Shown: positions 14,808-24,800 of the stretch, piece after piece | Layout of the letters: every line of letters begins with the position of its first letter | Position numbering within the stretch: the first letter of the stretch is position 1 | From: CAYSBE01 sp046309355 | GTDB taxonomy: Bacteria; Bacteroidota; Bacteroidia; UKL13-3 | DNA length: 35,247 nt | Direction of reading: 5' to 3' | Assembly (NCBI GenBank): GCA_046309355.1 | Contig: JBKCPL010000064.1 | Location: 1-35,247, forward strand | Made by a program: the position numbers and the translations under genes | Notes under the pieces: generated by a model | Told to the model about the DNA's origin: nothing | What the model saw: the letters and a program-made list of their open reading frames with translations, nothing else | Database searches by the model: none

Positions 14808-15311
14808 TTATTGGGTGCGCACAAAAGCTTTATAGCGGTATACGCCTTGCGTATTGAATACATACATGTAATACACTCCGTAGCGTAGTTCCAGCAGGTC
14901 GAGCGAAAAGGAGAAGCGGTTGGCGGGGGGCAATTCGCGTTGCAGCCAAAGCCTGCCAAATGAATCGACCACTACCAGTCGGGCGAAATTGGGATTACCT
15001 GCTTGAACCATCGTAAATACAGTGGTGTAATTGCTGGCCGAAGAAATGTAGGTAGGTAAAATATCCATTTCAAATCCCGAACATGAACCGTCTGAATAAA
15101 AATTTACGCCATGTCTGAATTTGGCCTCACATTCATTTCTGTAAGTTTGGTTATCGCACCCGCATACCGGATAAAACTCTGAGCTGGGGCATGGAAAAAA
15201 AGGACTGGCAGACAGTGAATCTTTGCATACAGGAAATGGCTGTGAGTTTGCCTGAGGCGTTAGTACTGCCAACAGCCATATAATTGGTATACCCTTAAGC
15301 GCTATATGCAT
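14808..15311 (-). CDS. Secreted protein with Kazal-type protease-inhibitor domain
   Basis: This 167-residue protein begins with a short hydrophobic signal region (GIPIIWLLAVL, then QANSQ). A Kazal domain spans about 29-77 with six Cys (29, 41, 50, 52, 61, 77) and the core FYPVCGCDNQTYRNECEA. Kazal domains inhibit serine proteases with an exposed loop. The C-terminal 80 residues (LVVVDSFGRLWLQREL, then LELRYGVYYMYV and YKAFVRTQ) resemble a T9SS type A sorting domain without its usual YPNP start, so the protein is probably a T9SS cargo bound for the surface or medium. It is transcribed toward the rplM promoter and stands alone; the plus-strand Fe-S gene diverges from it. No obvious target protease is encoded nearby. 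Confidence 0.8.
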   Translation of the reverse strand: MHIALKGIPIIWLLAVLTPQANSQPFPVCKDSLSASPFFPCPSSEFYPVCGCDNQTYRNECEAKFRHGVNFYSDGSCSGFEMDILPTYISSASNYTTVFTMVQAGNPNFARLVVVDSFGRLWLQRELPPANRFSFSLDLLELRYGVYYMYVFNTQGVYRYKAFVRTQ

Positions 15312-15460
15312 ATTACAAATATGCAGAATTGGTACATAGCATGGATGCCTGTCACAAAAAAAACACTATTCGGAGGTTTTGAGCTACTCTGTACGTACTT
15401 GATATGTATGTGTGATAGCGTGATACGTATGATAAACACAGAAGAAAACGATGTGCGCAA

Positions 15461-15497
15461 GGTTATGGCCGCGCAGCTTCGCTGCGCGGCCATAACC
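15461..15497. repeat. Perfect palindrome with 17-base arms
   Basis: GGTTATGGCCGCGCAGC (15461-15477) and its exact complement (15481-15497) flank the loop TTC. It lies in a divergent intergenic region, so neither neighbour can use it as a terminator, and it has no T-run. The core AGCTTCGCTG also occurs at 1269-1278 next to the accessory cassettes. Confidence 0.95.
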
Positions 15498-15567
15498 CCA
15501 TATCACACCATCCTGTTGCAATTCAGCCCGCGTTTAGCTTAAATTGCACGGACAATTTATACAACTG

Positions 15568-16356
15568 ATGAGTACATTTAAGGTGCGTACGATGGCCGAA
15601 GTGGCCGCTGCCGGTGAAGAAGCCGAAATATTGTTCTGGGTAGGCTGTGCAGGAAGTTTTGATGAACGGGCACAAAAAATAACCAAAGCCATTGCTAAAA
15701 TACTGCATGCGGCTGGCATTCGTTTTGCCATTTTGGGAACCGAAGAAGCCTGCACAGGCGACCCCGCCAAACGTGCCGGCAATGAGTTTCTGTTTCAAAT
15801 GATGGCGATGCAAAATATCTCGACACTGAATATGTACGGCATAAAAAAAATAGTAACCGGTTGCCCGCATTGCTTCAACACACTTAAAAATGAATATCCC
15901 GAACTGGGTGGCAACTACGAGGTACTGCACCATACTACGCTTATAAATCAATTGCTTCAGCAAGGCAAACTGGCTGTGAAGGGAGGTGCATTTGCAGGCA
16001 AACGCATTACTTACCACGACAGCTGTTACCTGGGCCGTGCCAATGATATATACGAAGCCCCGCGAGAAGTGATTGAAAAACTGGATGCTGCACTTGTAGA
16101 AATGAAACGCAGCCGCGCCAATGGATTGTGCTGTGGTGCCGGTGGCGCACAAATGTTTAAAGATGCGGAGCAGGGAACTAAAGAAGTCAATCTGGAACGT
16201 GCCGATGACATGCTGGAAGCTAGGCCTGAAATAGTAGCAGCCGCTTGCCCTTTTTGTATGACCATGCTGCGTGACGGTGTAAAACACCATAACAAAGAGC
16301 AGGAAATAGAAGTAAAAGACATTGCAGAGCTGGTTGCTAATGCCATGGAGTTATAA
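15568..16356 (+). CDS. CCG-domain Fe-S protein (heterodisulfide-reductase-like, GlpC/LutA type)
   Basis: This 262-residue protein has two cysteine-rich CCG-type domains. The first has WVGCAGSFDER, ACTGDPAKRAGNE and TGCPHCFNTL; the second has DSCYLGR, GLCCGAGGAQM and CPFCMTML. The family binds a non-cubane 4Fe-4S cluster and takes part in electron transfer (HdrB/D, GlcF, LutA, SdhE-like). It lacks the N-terminal ferredoxin domain, which in Bacteroidota usually comes from a separate 4Fe-4S membrane protein encoded just upstream. That partner is not here; upstream are a palindrome and the divergent Kazal gene. ATG 15568 is chosen because family homology begins at STFKVRTMAE; a start at 15544 would add eight unsupported residues. 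The next gene starts 3 bases after its stop. Confidence 0.9.
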   Translation: MSTFKVRTMAEVAAAGEEAEILFWVGCAGSFDERAQKITKAIAKILHAAGIRFAILGTEEACTGDPAKRAGNEFLFQMMAMQNISTLNMYGIKKIVTGCPHCFNTLKNEYPELGGNYEVLHHTTLINQLLQQGKLAVKGGAFAGKRITYHDSCYLGRANDIYEAPREVIEKLDAALVEMKRSRANGLCCGAGGAQMFKDAEQGTKEVNLERADDMLEARPEIVAAACPFCMTMLRDGVKHHNKEQEIEVKDIAELVANAMEL

Positions 16357-16359
16357 CCG

Positions 16360-17493
16360 ATGGCCATGAATATGCGGTGCATACCTGTTGTTGGTTTACT
16401 TATTCTGATTAGTCCTGTGTGTTATGCGCAGCTTGATAACCATTTTTTAAGCGATAAAATAACCCACGACAATACCGAAAAGAAAACTCTGTCGCTGGAC
16501 TACACGCAAGTAAACTATTTACGCAACACCGAATATTTTAACGCAGTGGAAAAAGGCCGTACACTGATGGGTGTACAGTTGATACCTGTATTGCACTATC
16601 AGCCCAATAAGCGTATGAGCATACGCACAGGAGCATATATTCGATCAGAGTTTGGCGCTACGCCATCGCTTTACGAAGTACTTCCTGTCATTTCGCTCAA
16701 GCTATTCAGTGCATCCGGCAAAACTTCATTAACGCTGGGAACATTGGAAGGTGCACTGTCGCATGGTCTTATCGAACCGCTGTTCAATATCAACTCAGCT
16801 ATTTTAAGACGAATAGAAAACGGAGCTCAGTTTAAAGTAAATTCCAAATATATATTCAGCGACACCTGGTTGAATTGGGAAAAATTTATTGAGCCGGGAA
16901 GCGCACACAAAGAGCAGCTTACTGCAGGCGTACACACGTATTTGAATCTTACCTCAGCCGATGAGTCATGGGTAGTGAGGCCGGTGGTTCAGGTTACTGT
17001 TTTTCACCGGGGCGGACAAATAGATGCGGATACATCGGCAATGGTTACTGTGGCTAATTATGCAACAGGTGCGCAGCTAATTAAAAAGTGGGCAAATGAA
17101 CAGGCAACTATTCGGGCTGAGGCATACATGACCGGCTATACAGAAAATACACGAAGCGGAAACTATCCATTTCGGAATGGTAGCGGTGTGATGGTAAATG
17201 CGGGTGCAACATTTCACGCATGGTCGTTGCTGGCTACTTACTGGAGCGGCAACAACTGGATAGCCCCACGCGGTACATCCATCTATCAGTCGGTATCCGA
17301 ACACGACCCGCTATACACACAAAAAATGCGCAAGCTGATTATACCTCGGTTATGCTATCAAACCGAATGGCTGGATAAACAACTGACCTGTGTTGCCCGA
17401 TTTGAACCGGTGTATGATGCCGGATCACGCACGACCGAATTTTCTTTTTCGCTTTATTTATGTTATTCGCTGAGGCAGGCTATTACACGTTAG
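16360..17493 (+). CDS. Predicted outer-membrane beta-barrel protein
   Basis: This 377-residue protein starts with a signal peptide ending in CYAQ. The rest shows alternating polar and hydrophobic beta-strand patterns with aromatic ends (for example GVQLIPVLHYQ, ATFHAWSLLATYWSG, TEFSFSLYLCYSL) and ends near a terminal Arg. This pattern fits a barrel of roughly 14-16 strands, porin-like, though I recognise no named family. It begins 3 bases after the Fe-S gene and is probably co-transcribed. Its last 11 bases overlap the end of rnc on the other strand. The ligand is unknown. Confidence 0.7.
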   Translation: MAMNMRCIPVVGLLILISPVCYAQLDNHFLSDKITHDNTEKKTLSLDYTQVNYLRNTEYFNAVEKGRTLMGVQLIPVLHYQPNKRMSIRTGAYIRSEFGATPSLYEVLPVISLKLFSASGKTSLTLGTLEGALSHGLIEPLFNINSAILRRIENGAQFKVNSKYIFSDTWLNWEKFIEPGSAHKEQLTAGVHTYLNLTSADESWVVRPVVQVTVFHRGGQIDADTSAMVTVANYATGAQLIKKWANEQATIRAEAYMTGYTENTRSGNYPFRNGSGVMVNAGATFHAWSLLATYWSGNNWIAPRGTSIYQSVSEHDPLYTQKMRKLIIPRLCYQTEWLDKQLTCVARFEPVYDAGSRTTEFSFSLYLCYSLRQAITR

Positions 17494-18223
17494 TGTGCAT
17501 GGCTTCAAGTGTTTTTTCAGCAGCCATTTGCTCGGCTTTTTTCTTCGAATGGTTTTCAGCCGATGCCATCGGTACTTTATCAATCAGTACCTGAACCCGG
17601 TATATTTTTGATTTACCATCGGGCAACTCTTCGGCTTCAAATTCTACTAGGTTTCCGTTTCGCTGCGACCATTCCATTAGCCGTCCTTTAAAGTTGGTTT
17701 CCGTTTGCTGTATTTTGTCTATGTCAATATGTATAAATAGCCGTGTTAAAATAAAACGCTGGGCTGTTTCGTATCCTTTATCCAAATATACTGCACCAAT
17801 AAACGCCTCCAGCGCATTGCCGAAAATGGTGTTGCGCAACTGAGTACCCAACGCCCGTTTATCGTACTGCACCAGTTCATTCAAGCCAATTTTCATGGCC
17901 AGCGCATTTAGGCTTTCGCGGCTCACCAGTTTGGAGCGCATTTCAGTTAAAAAACCTTCATCCTGTACAGGGTAACGTTTGAATAGCAATTCGGCCACCA
18001 CCGAACTCAATACCGCATCACCTAAAAACTCAAGCCTTTCATTGCTGTCGCGTGAGCCGTTTTTATGTATTTGTGCAGATGCTGAATGATGCCTTAGTGC
18101 CTGCATGTAACAGTGTATATTGGAAGGCATGATGCCGGTTAGCGCCCTAATGCTTCGGTAGGTTTTCCTGCTTCCGGAAAAATAAAGTGCGTAAATATTC
18201 CCGATTGGATTTCCCAGCCGCAC
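17483..18223 (-). CDS. rnc: Ribonuclease III
   Basis: The endonuclease cleaves double-stranded RNA in rRNA and mRNA processing. This 246-residue protein carries the signature NERLEFLGDAVL (61-72; Glu65 and Asp69 are metal residues) and GNALEAFIGAVYLD (135-148; Glu139), followed by a C-terminal double-stranded RNA binding domain ending KKKAEQMAAEKTLEAM. The position equivalent to E. coli Asp114 is Asn136. The start is GTG 18223, which shares its G with the fabF stop (TAGTG), so translation is coupled. The first 35 residues extend beyond the usual N-terminus. The gene order acpP-fabF-rnc is common in bacteria. Confidence 0.96.
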   Translation of the reverse strand: MRLGNPIGNIYALYFSGSRKTYRSIRALTGIMPSNIHCYMQALRHHSASAQIHKNGSRDSNERLEFLGDAVLSSVVAELLFKRYPVQDEGFLTEMRSKLVSRESLNALAMKIGLNELVQYDKRALGTQLRNTIFGNALEAFIGAVYLDKGYETAQRFILTRLFIHIDIDKIQQTETNFKGRLMEWSQRNGNLVEFEAEELPDGKSKIYRVQVLIDKVPMASAENHSKKKAEQMAAEKTLEAMHTNV

Positions 18224-19476
18224 TACGCTGTATACTTTTTGAATATAACAGATACATTGTGGCCACCAAAGCCAAATGTATTGCTAAGCACTACATTTAC
18301 ATCACGCTTTTGGGCTGTATTGAGTGTGAGATTTAGTCTGGCATCTATATCCGGATCGGGAGTAGAATGATTGATAGTAGGTGGTATGATACCCGTGGCA
18401 ATGGCGGATAAGCCTGCGATGGCTTCAATGGCTCCGGCACCGCCAAGTAAATGTCCGGTCATGGATTTGGTAGAACTGATATTCAGTTTATAAGCATGTT
18501 CGCCAAACACCTGCTGAATGGCTTTAAGTTCAGCCACATCACCCAGCGGAGTTGAAGTTCCGTGTACGTTTATGTAGTCAATATCTTGCGGTTGTAGTGA
18601 AGCATCTTCCAGTGCAGTATTGATAACTGCAATAACGCCCAATCCATCGGGATGAGGTGCAGTAAGGTGGTAGGCATCGGCCGACATGCCGCAACCCACT
18701 ACTTCGGCATATATTTTAGCTCCGCGCGCTTTGGCATGTTCCAGTTCTTCGAGTATCAATGCCCCGGCTCCTTCACCCAGTACAAATCCATCACGGTTTT
18801 TATCGAACGGGCGTGACGCAGTGGCCGGATCATCGTTGCGCTCAGATAAGGCTTTCATTGAATTAAATCCACCAACAGCGGGCTCGGTAATGCACGCCTC
18901 TGAACCGCCTGTAAGAATAATATCAGCTACACCCATACGTATGCTGTTGGTCGCATCTACTATGGCGTTGTTGGATGAAGCACATGCAGATACGGTGGCA
19001 TAATTGGGGCCCATGAAACCGTACTTCATGGATATATGACCTGCCGCTATGTCGGCAATCATCATAGGAATAAAAAACGGATTGAATCGGGGAGTTCCAT
19101 CGCCTTTGGCAAACGCCACCACTTCGTTGAAAAAAGTAGTAAGACCGCCAATACCCGATGCAAAAATAACCCCTGCACGGTGTTTGTTTATTTTCTCCAG
19201 ATCTAAGCCTGAATCCTGAATGGCCTGTTCGGCAACCACCATGGCATACTGCGCGTAGGGGTCCATTCTGCGGGCTTCTTTGCGGTCAATATACTGTTGA
19301 ACGTCAAAGTTTTTAACCTCGCAGGCAAATTGTGTTTTGAATTTGGAAGCATCAAAACGGGTGATCGGGGCAGCCCCGCTCACACCGTTCGACAGTGCAT
19401 TCCAGTAATCCTGAACATTGTTGCCAAGTGGCGTAAGCGCACCTAAGCCCGTAACAACTACTCGTCTGGATGACAT
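18223..19476 (-). CDS. fabF: 3-oxoacyl-ACP synthase II (KAS II)
   Basis: This elongation condensing enzyme of fatty acid synthesis is 417 residues long. The catalytic triad is Cys165 (SACASSNNAI), His305 (VHGTSTPLGD) and His342 (GHLLGGAG); the C-terminal NTFGFGGHN loop is the phenylalanine gate. It follows acpP by 21 bases and overlaps rnc by one base. The length and motifs are ordinary. Confidence 0.98.
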   Translation of the reverse strand: MSSRRVVVTGLGALTPLGNNVQDYWNALSNGVSGAAPITRFDASKFKTQFACEVKNFDVQQYIDRKEARRMDPYAQYAMVVAEQAIQDSGLDLEKINKHRAGVIFASGIGGLTTFFNEVVAFAKGDGTPRFNPFFIPMMIADIAAGHISMKYGFMGPNYATVSACASSNNAIVDATNSIRMGVADIILTGGSEACITEPAVGGFNSMKALSERNDDPATASRPFDKNRDGFVLGEGAGALILEELEHAKARGAKIYAEVVGCGMSADAYHLTAPHPDGLGVIAVINTALEDASLQPQDIDYINVHGTSTPLGDVAELKAIQQVFGEHAYKLNISSTKSMTGHLLGGAGAIEAIAGLSAIATGIIPPTINHSTPDPDIDARLNLTLNTAQKRDVNVVLSNTFGFGGHNVSVIFKKYTA

Positions 19477-19497
19477 GAATGATGTTAATTGACGTTA

Positions 19498-19734
19498 TTA
19501 CTTAACGTTAGCCTCGATGTAGTCAATGGCTTGACCAACAGTTCCGATTTTTTCGGCCTGATCGTCTGGAATAGCGATGTTGAACTCTTTTTCAAACTCC
19601 ATAATGAGCTCAACAGTGTCAAGTGAATCGGCACCTAAATCATTGGTAAAATTCGATTCGTTAGTGATTTCACTTTCTTCTACTCCAAGCTTATCAACGA
19701 TGATAGCTTTAACTCTTGATGAGATGTCTGACAT
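19498..19734 (-). CDS. acpP: Acyl carrier protein
   Basis: This 78-residue acidic protein carries the phosphopantetheine site GADSLD with Ser37. ATG 19734 is chosen over an upstream ATG at 19830 that would add 32 basic residues foreign to the family and would lie upstream of the likely promoter. It is the first gene of the acpP-fabF-rnc operon. Confidence 0.98.
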   Translation of the reverse strand: MSDISSRVKAIIVDKLGVEESEITNESNFTNDLGADSLDTVELIMEFEKEFNIAIPDDQAEKIGTVGQAIDYIEANVK

Positions 19735-19765
19735 TGTGTTATGATTTAAATGGTTTTTGCGTGTG

Positions 19766-19799
19766 CAAATAAAATCATTTTTTAATGAAAAAGTCAAAA
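19766..19799 (-). promoter_or_regulatory. Candidate promoter of acpP-fabF-rnc
   Basis: On the minus strand TTTTG (19799-19795) and TTTATTTG (19773-19766) are separated by 21 bases. The second matches TANNTTTG at 7 of 8 positions. The acpP start is about 32 bases downstream. Confidence 0.4.
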
Positions 19800-19893
19800 T
19801 GACCATTTTTTTTGAAAACTGCTTATTCACTTACCTGTTTTAGTGTAAATATAATTAGCATAATCTGGCAATACCCCTGATATTTGACGAGGA

Positions 19894-20331
19894 TTGAAAC
19901 GATTCACACTGGATACGGCTTATGATGACGATTACCTGCTGACCGGCATGCAATGTGCGCTGTCTGATTACAAGCTGGCATGGCTTATAAACAGGGAGCT
20001 GACACTTCAGCTGAAGCGGGCTGAAGATATCAGTTTTTACGACCACGATGCTGTAGTTGCTGCGTTTGCCTACTTTGACTACTACGATGAACTGAACCGT
20101 ATTTCGTATCAGCTGTTTGCCAATAAAGACGAATCGGTTTTTTTACTGCCCGAACTTAAACATATGGATTACCTGCTGATGATTAAAGGCGTACTCGAAC
20201 ATTTTTCTATGGATTCATTTACCGGAAAACTGAAATCGCTGCCGGGTGTTCAGTTTGCCACCAGGCTTGAGCACCTTAATCTGAAATCCAAACACAACTT
20301 AATTTTACCCGATATAATTCCCCATTCTTAA
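19894..20331 (+). CDS. IPExxxVDY family protein
   Basis: This 145-residue cytoplasmic protein has the family hallmark LPELKHMDY (85-93), the local form of IPExxxVDY. The N-terminal YKLAWLINRELTL segment is also typical. The family is restricted to Bacteroidota and its function is unknown. The start is TTG 19894; no ATG is near. A TATTTG-like element directly before it hints at a very short leader. It is divergent from acpP and 7 bases before pyk, an arrangement I recall as conserved in the phylum, which hints at a link to central carbon or lipid metabolism. Confidence 0.85.
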   Translation: MKRFTLDTAYDDDYLLTGMQCALSDYKLAWLINRELTLQLKRAEDISFYDHDAVVAAFAYFDYYDELNRISYQLFANKDESVFLLPELKHMDYLLMIKGVLEHFSMDSFTGKLKSLPGVQFATRLEHLNLKSKHNLILPDIIPHS

Positions 20332-20338
20332 CTGCAAC

Positions 20339-21766
20339 ATGAAAACATTTAACCGCACCAAAATAGTAGCCACGATAGGACCAGCCACATCCGACAAAGA
20401 GATGTTACGCACCATTATTCGCGAGGGAGTGGATGTGTGCCGCCTCAATTTCTCTCACGGTTCGTACGATGATCACCGGCAGGTGATTGAGCGTATACGT
20501 GCCATTAACGAAGAAGAAAACTCGTTTGTATCTATACTGCTCGATTTGCAGGGACCCAAACTGCGTGTAGGTGAAGTAGAAAATGGAAAAGTGGAGCTGA
20601 TTACCGGAAGTACCATAACCGTAACCACACGTGAACAGCTGAGTACAGCAACCTGCGTGTATGTGAAGTTTCCGACATTGCCTGCCGATATAAAACCAGG
20701 GGAATACATATTGCTGGATGACGGCAAACTGCAACTCGAAGCCATTAAGAGCAACGGCAAGGATGAAATTACCTGCCGCGTGATATACGGAGGATGGCTG
20801 TCGTCCAAAAAAGGATTTAACCTTCCGCATACGAAATTATCTATTCCGGCAATGACCGAAAAAGACCTGGCCGATTTGCAATTCGGACTAGAGATGCAGG
20901 TTGATTGGGTTGGCTTATCGTTTGTGCGAAAAGCGGAAGATATTCTGGATATGAAAAAAATAATTGACGGGTTCGACTGGAAACCGCGAGTGGTGGCTAA
21001 AATTGAAAAACCTGAAGCGCTTGATAACCTCGATTCCATCATTCAGGTTTCGGATGCCATTATGGTTGCGCGTGGCGACCTGGGAGTAGAAATGCCCATG
21101 GAACAGGTGCCGGTTATTCAAAAACGCATTGTAAAGCGCTGCATCGAACTGACCAAACCCGTAATCATTGCCACACAAATGATGGAAAGCATGATCAGTA
21201 GCCCATCACCTACACGTGCCGAAGTAAATGATGTGGCCAATGCCGTAATGGACGGGGCCGATGCCGTGATGCTGAGTGCCGAAACATCGGTAGGTGCATA
21301 CCCTCAACTGGCTGTGCGCAGCATGCAGAAGGCCATAGCCGAAGCAGAAAAAACAAATGCTCCGTACTTTAAAGGAAAAAAGCCTACCGATGATTCGCCT
21401 ACATTTTTAAGCGATGAAATTTGTTTTACAGCAGTGCGCATATCCGATCACCTGCATGCGCAGGCCATAGTAGGCATGACTTTTTCAGGGTATACAGCCT
21501 ACAAGCTGTCGGCATTTAGGCCGAAAGCCATGATTTATATTTTTACCGGAAACAAACGGCTGCTTACCACATTAAGTCTGGTATGGGGCGTACGCTCGTT
21601 TTACTACAACGGTTTTGAAAGTACCGACCAAAGCATACAGGATGTAAATTATTTTTTGCTGGAAAACGGTTATGTAGATAAAGGAGATATTATCATTAAC
21701 ACAGCCAGTATGCCCATTCAGGAGAGGTCGCGAACCAACGCCATTAAGGTTACCGAGCTAAAGTAA
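20339..21766 (+). CDS. pyk: Pyruvate kinase
   Basis: This glycolytic enzyme makes pyruvate and ATP from phosphoenolpyruvate and ADP. It is 475 residues long, normal for the bacterial single-copy form. Motifs: RTKIVATIGPAT, RLNFSHG, KIEKPEALDNLDSI (the active-site Lys region), VARGDLGVEMP and MDGADAVMLSAETSVG. The C-terminal regulatory domain is present. The gene lies 7 bases after the IPExxxVDY gene and forms an operon with it. Confidence 0.98.
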   Translation: MKTFNRTKIVATIGPATSDKEMLRTIIREGVDVCRLNFSHGSYDDHRQVIERIRAINEEENSFVSILLDLQGPKLRVGEVENGKVELITGSTITVTTREQLSTATCVYVKFPTLPADIKPGEYILLDDGKLQLEAIKSNGKDEITCRVIYGGWLSSKKGFNLPHTKLSIPAMTEKDLADLQFGLEMQVDWVGLSFVRKAEDILDMKKIIDGFDWKPRVVAKIEKPEALDNLDSIIQVSDAIMVARGDLGVEMPMEQVPVIQKRIVKRCIELTKPVIIATQMMESMISSPSPTRAEVNDVANAVMDGADAVMLSAETSVGAYPQLAVRSMQKAIAEAEKTNAPYFKGKKPTDDSPTFLSDEICFTAVRISDHLHAQAIVGMTFSGYTAYKLSAFRPKAMIYIFTGNKRLLTTLSLVWGVRSFYYNGFESTDQSIQDVNYFLLENGYVDKGDIIINTASMPIQERSRTNAIKVTELK

Positions 21767-21854
21767 TTCAGATTAATTTACTTTAACTTTTAGGGCGTAG
21801 CGGTATTTCAAACTATTTTGGTATATATTCGATGTACCAAATTATTAAACGGCT

Positions 21855-24800
21855 ATGCATAAAACGTACATCTCCATTTTTGTTGCCCTCGCTCTTGTTT
21901 TAAATTTTTCGCTGCAGGCACAACAGCTACAAACGCACAACGCTACACTTATTAATAATATAAACCGAAGTGCTACGGTATGGAATAGCGGAAGTGGGTT
22001 TGGCAAAACAGCAACCTGCAGCTACGATACGGTAAATTATGTGTTTAATAAAACCACACAATTTCAAACCATATCGTTAAACACATCCACCAGTGGAAAC
22101 ACCGCTTTGCAATGGTATCCGGCACCGCAACCCATGACTATAAGCGGGTTTGAATTTTATGCGTGGCAAACTGCAGGTACCAGTGCAGTGGTTACGCTTA
22201 CGTGCCGTATTTTCAATGCGAACCCTGCCGACTCATTACCGACAGGCCCTGCACTAGCCACCACCACAGTTAACGTAGATTCAACCTTTGGCACCGGTAT
22301 ACTTACTACGCTTCGCAAAATTGTTGTATTCAGCACACCCGTTACCGTTACGGGTCCATATATACTTACTGTAGAAACAAGCAGTACAATTAATGTGGCT
22401 ATTGTTACCAACAGCTGGACTGCAACGACACCCAACGGACGATCAGAATGGTTAAGTTCGGTACGCATAGGAAGCAATACCATACGCAGTTATAACGTAA
22501 CAGTAGGAAGCGCTCCGTTTAATGCCGATTTTATTATGCAGCCTTTTGCAAGTTTTGATCTTACGGCTGATTTTATTCCTTCTACCTTATGTAATCAGGG
22601 CGGTAACAATATCGTGTTCACCAATACTTCATCGCCCGTGCTCTTCAGTAAATTTTACAGTGTGCGTGCCTGGCAAAATATTCCACAATTCAGTTGCCTA
22701 TGGGATTATGGTGACGGATCAGGCACATGGTATACCGTTAACGGAAACCGAACCTACAGCAACCGTGCACCTTACTTGGTAACGCTGCGTGATACATTAA
22801 TAGGCTGGACAAGAGGTTGCTCAGATGTGAAGCAGGAGCAACTAAATGCTGCTCCGCTAACACCCAATGCCTACAGCAACACTCCGCTGTGTTTAGGTGG
22901 TAGCCTGTTGTTGCGATCAGATACCATAGCAGGTGCAACCGGCTACTACTGGACCGGGCCAAACGGATATACATCCACGTTACAAAATCCGGTTATTACC
23001 AACATCAGCATATTGAACCAGGGAACCTACAGCGTGCGTGCCATTGCTAATCAATGTACCTCATTTGTGGCCAATACAACAGTTAGTATTATTTCTACAC
23101 CGGTAGCTACCAGCAACAGTCCGCTTTGCACCGGACAACAACTGGCACTTGCCGTAAGCAATATACCGGGTGCCACCTACAGCTGGACCGGACCAAATGG
23201 TTTTACATCCAATAACGTAAATCCAACAAAAGGAAACGCAACCATCAACGATTCGGGCAATTACTCGGTTACGGTTTCTCTGCCGGGTTGCGGAACACTG
23301 GGTCCATTCACCACGTACGTGTCGGTAAATGCTGTGCCTGCCGCACCCGTTGCATCCAATAACGGGCCGTTGTGTATTGGCGATAACCTAAACCTGAGTG
23401 CCAGCAGCATTTTAGGTGCTTCGTATAATTGGACGGGGCCAAACGGATTTTCAGCAACACAACAAAGCCCCATCCGACCGGGAGTGGTATCTGCCTTTGC
23501 AGGCACATACACTGTCACAGCTACTGTCAATGGGTGCACATCGCCATCGGTATCCACAACGGTGATTATAAACAACATTCCATCAGCGCCCGTAGCATCC
23601 AGTAACGAGCCCCTGTGTGTCGGTCAGACATTAAGTTTGACAGCCACCCCTGTACCCGGAGCTACTTACCGTTGGAGCGGACCTGCTAATTTTGTTGACA
23701 GCATTCAAAACCCCACTCGCAATTCGGTAATTCTGGCTCATTCAGGAACATACAATGTGTATGCAGTAGTAAACGGTTGCCCATCGGCAGTAGTAAGTAT
23801 AAGCGTAGCAGTTTCTACCAGCACACCCACTCCGGTAGCAGGCAACAATGGCCCGCTGTGCCCCGGACAAACACTGCAGCTTACTGCCAGTTCAATAGCC
23901 GGTGCCACTTACAGCTGGACCGGACCAAACGGATTTGCATCATCGCTGCAAAATCCATCACTGGATACCGTTAGTATATCGAGGGCTGGACTATACAGCG
24001 TTACCGCGGTAACTACCGGATGCAGCATATCATCTGCCGGAAGCACACAAGTTAGCATTAATACATTACCCGCAGCACCTGTTATTACAACCAACAGTCC
24101 GCTGTGTGACGGCCAAACATTGAACCTGAATGCATCAACCATTACAGGTGCATCATATAGCTGGACCGGACCAGACGGATTCAACTCCACTCTTCAAAAT
24201 CCAACCGTTTCTGCACTCCGTAGTGCAAATGCCGGCTCATACAGCGTTACAGTAACAGTGCCCAACTGCGGAACATCGGCACCTGCATCCAGTCAGGTTA
24301 TCATACGCAGAAATCCATTGCCTCCATCAGGCAGCAGCAACGCACCTGTATGTTCGGGCGATACTATTCGTTTCTTTTCTTCGTCAACCACCACCGGCCC
24401 GAACCGTTCGTATGCATGGACCGGACCTAATAACTTTGCATCGGTGCTTCAAAATCCGATATTGCCCAATGCCAACAGCAGCAACATAGGTTTGTATCAG
24501 GTTACTGTTTCCGATTCGGGTTGTTCATCATCCCCTGTCAATGTTTCTGTTTCACTAAAATCATTGCCTTCAGCACCTGTTGCCAGCAATAACGGACCTG
24601 TGTGTGAAGGAGCTAATTTACAACTGAATGCTACAGCTATAGCAGGAGCATCCTATCAATGGATTGGTCCTAATAATTATTCGGTGTTTTCACAAAATCC
24701 GCTCATCGTTGGTATACGCAGTGATCAGGCCGGAACCTACAGTGTTCGTTCCATTGTGAACGGATGTTTTTCGGGCTATGTAAATACCTCAGTTTCGGTA

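Noticed and set aside
15306..15542. Plus-strand 78-codon ORF in the gap before the Fe-S gene
   Set aside because: It runs through the perfect palindrome and has no protein-like features, so it is a chance ORF.
15523..16290. Long minus-strand ORF of 255 codons opposite the Fe-S gene
   Set aside because: It is Phe/Cys/His-rich, has no family pattern and is fully antisense to a well-supported gene.
19735..19830. Longer acyl carrier protein start at 19830
   Set aside because: The added 32 residues are basic, absent from the family, and encoded over the likely promoter.
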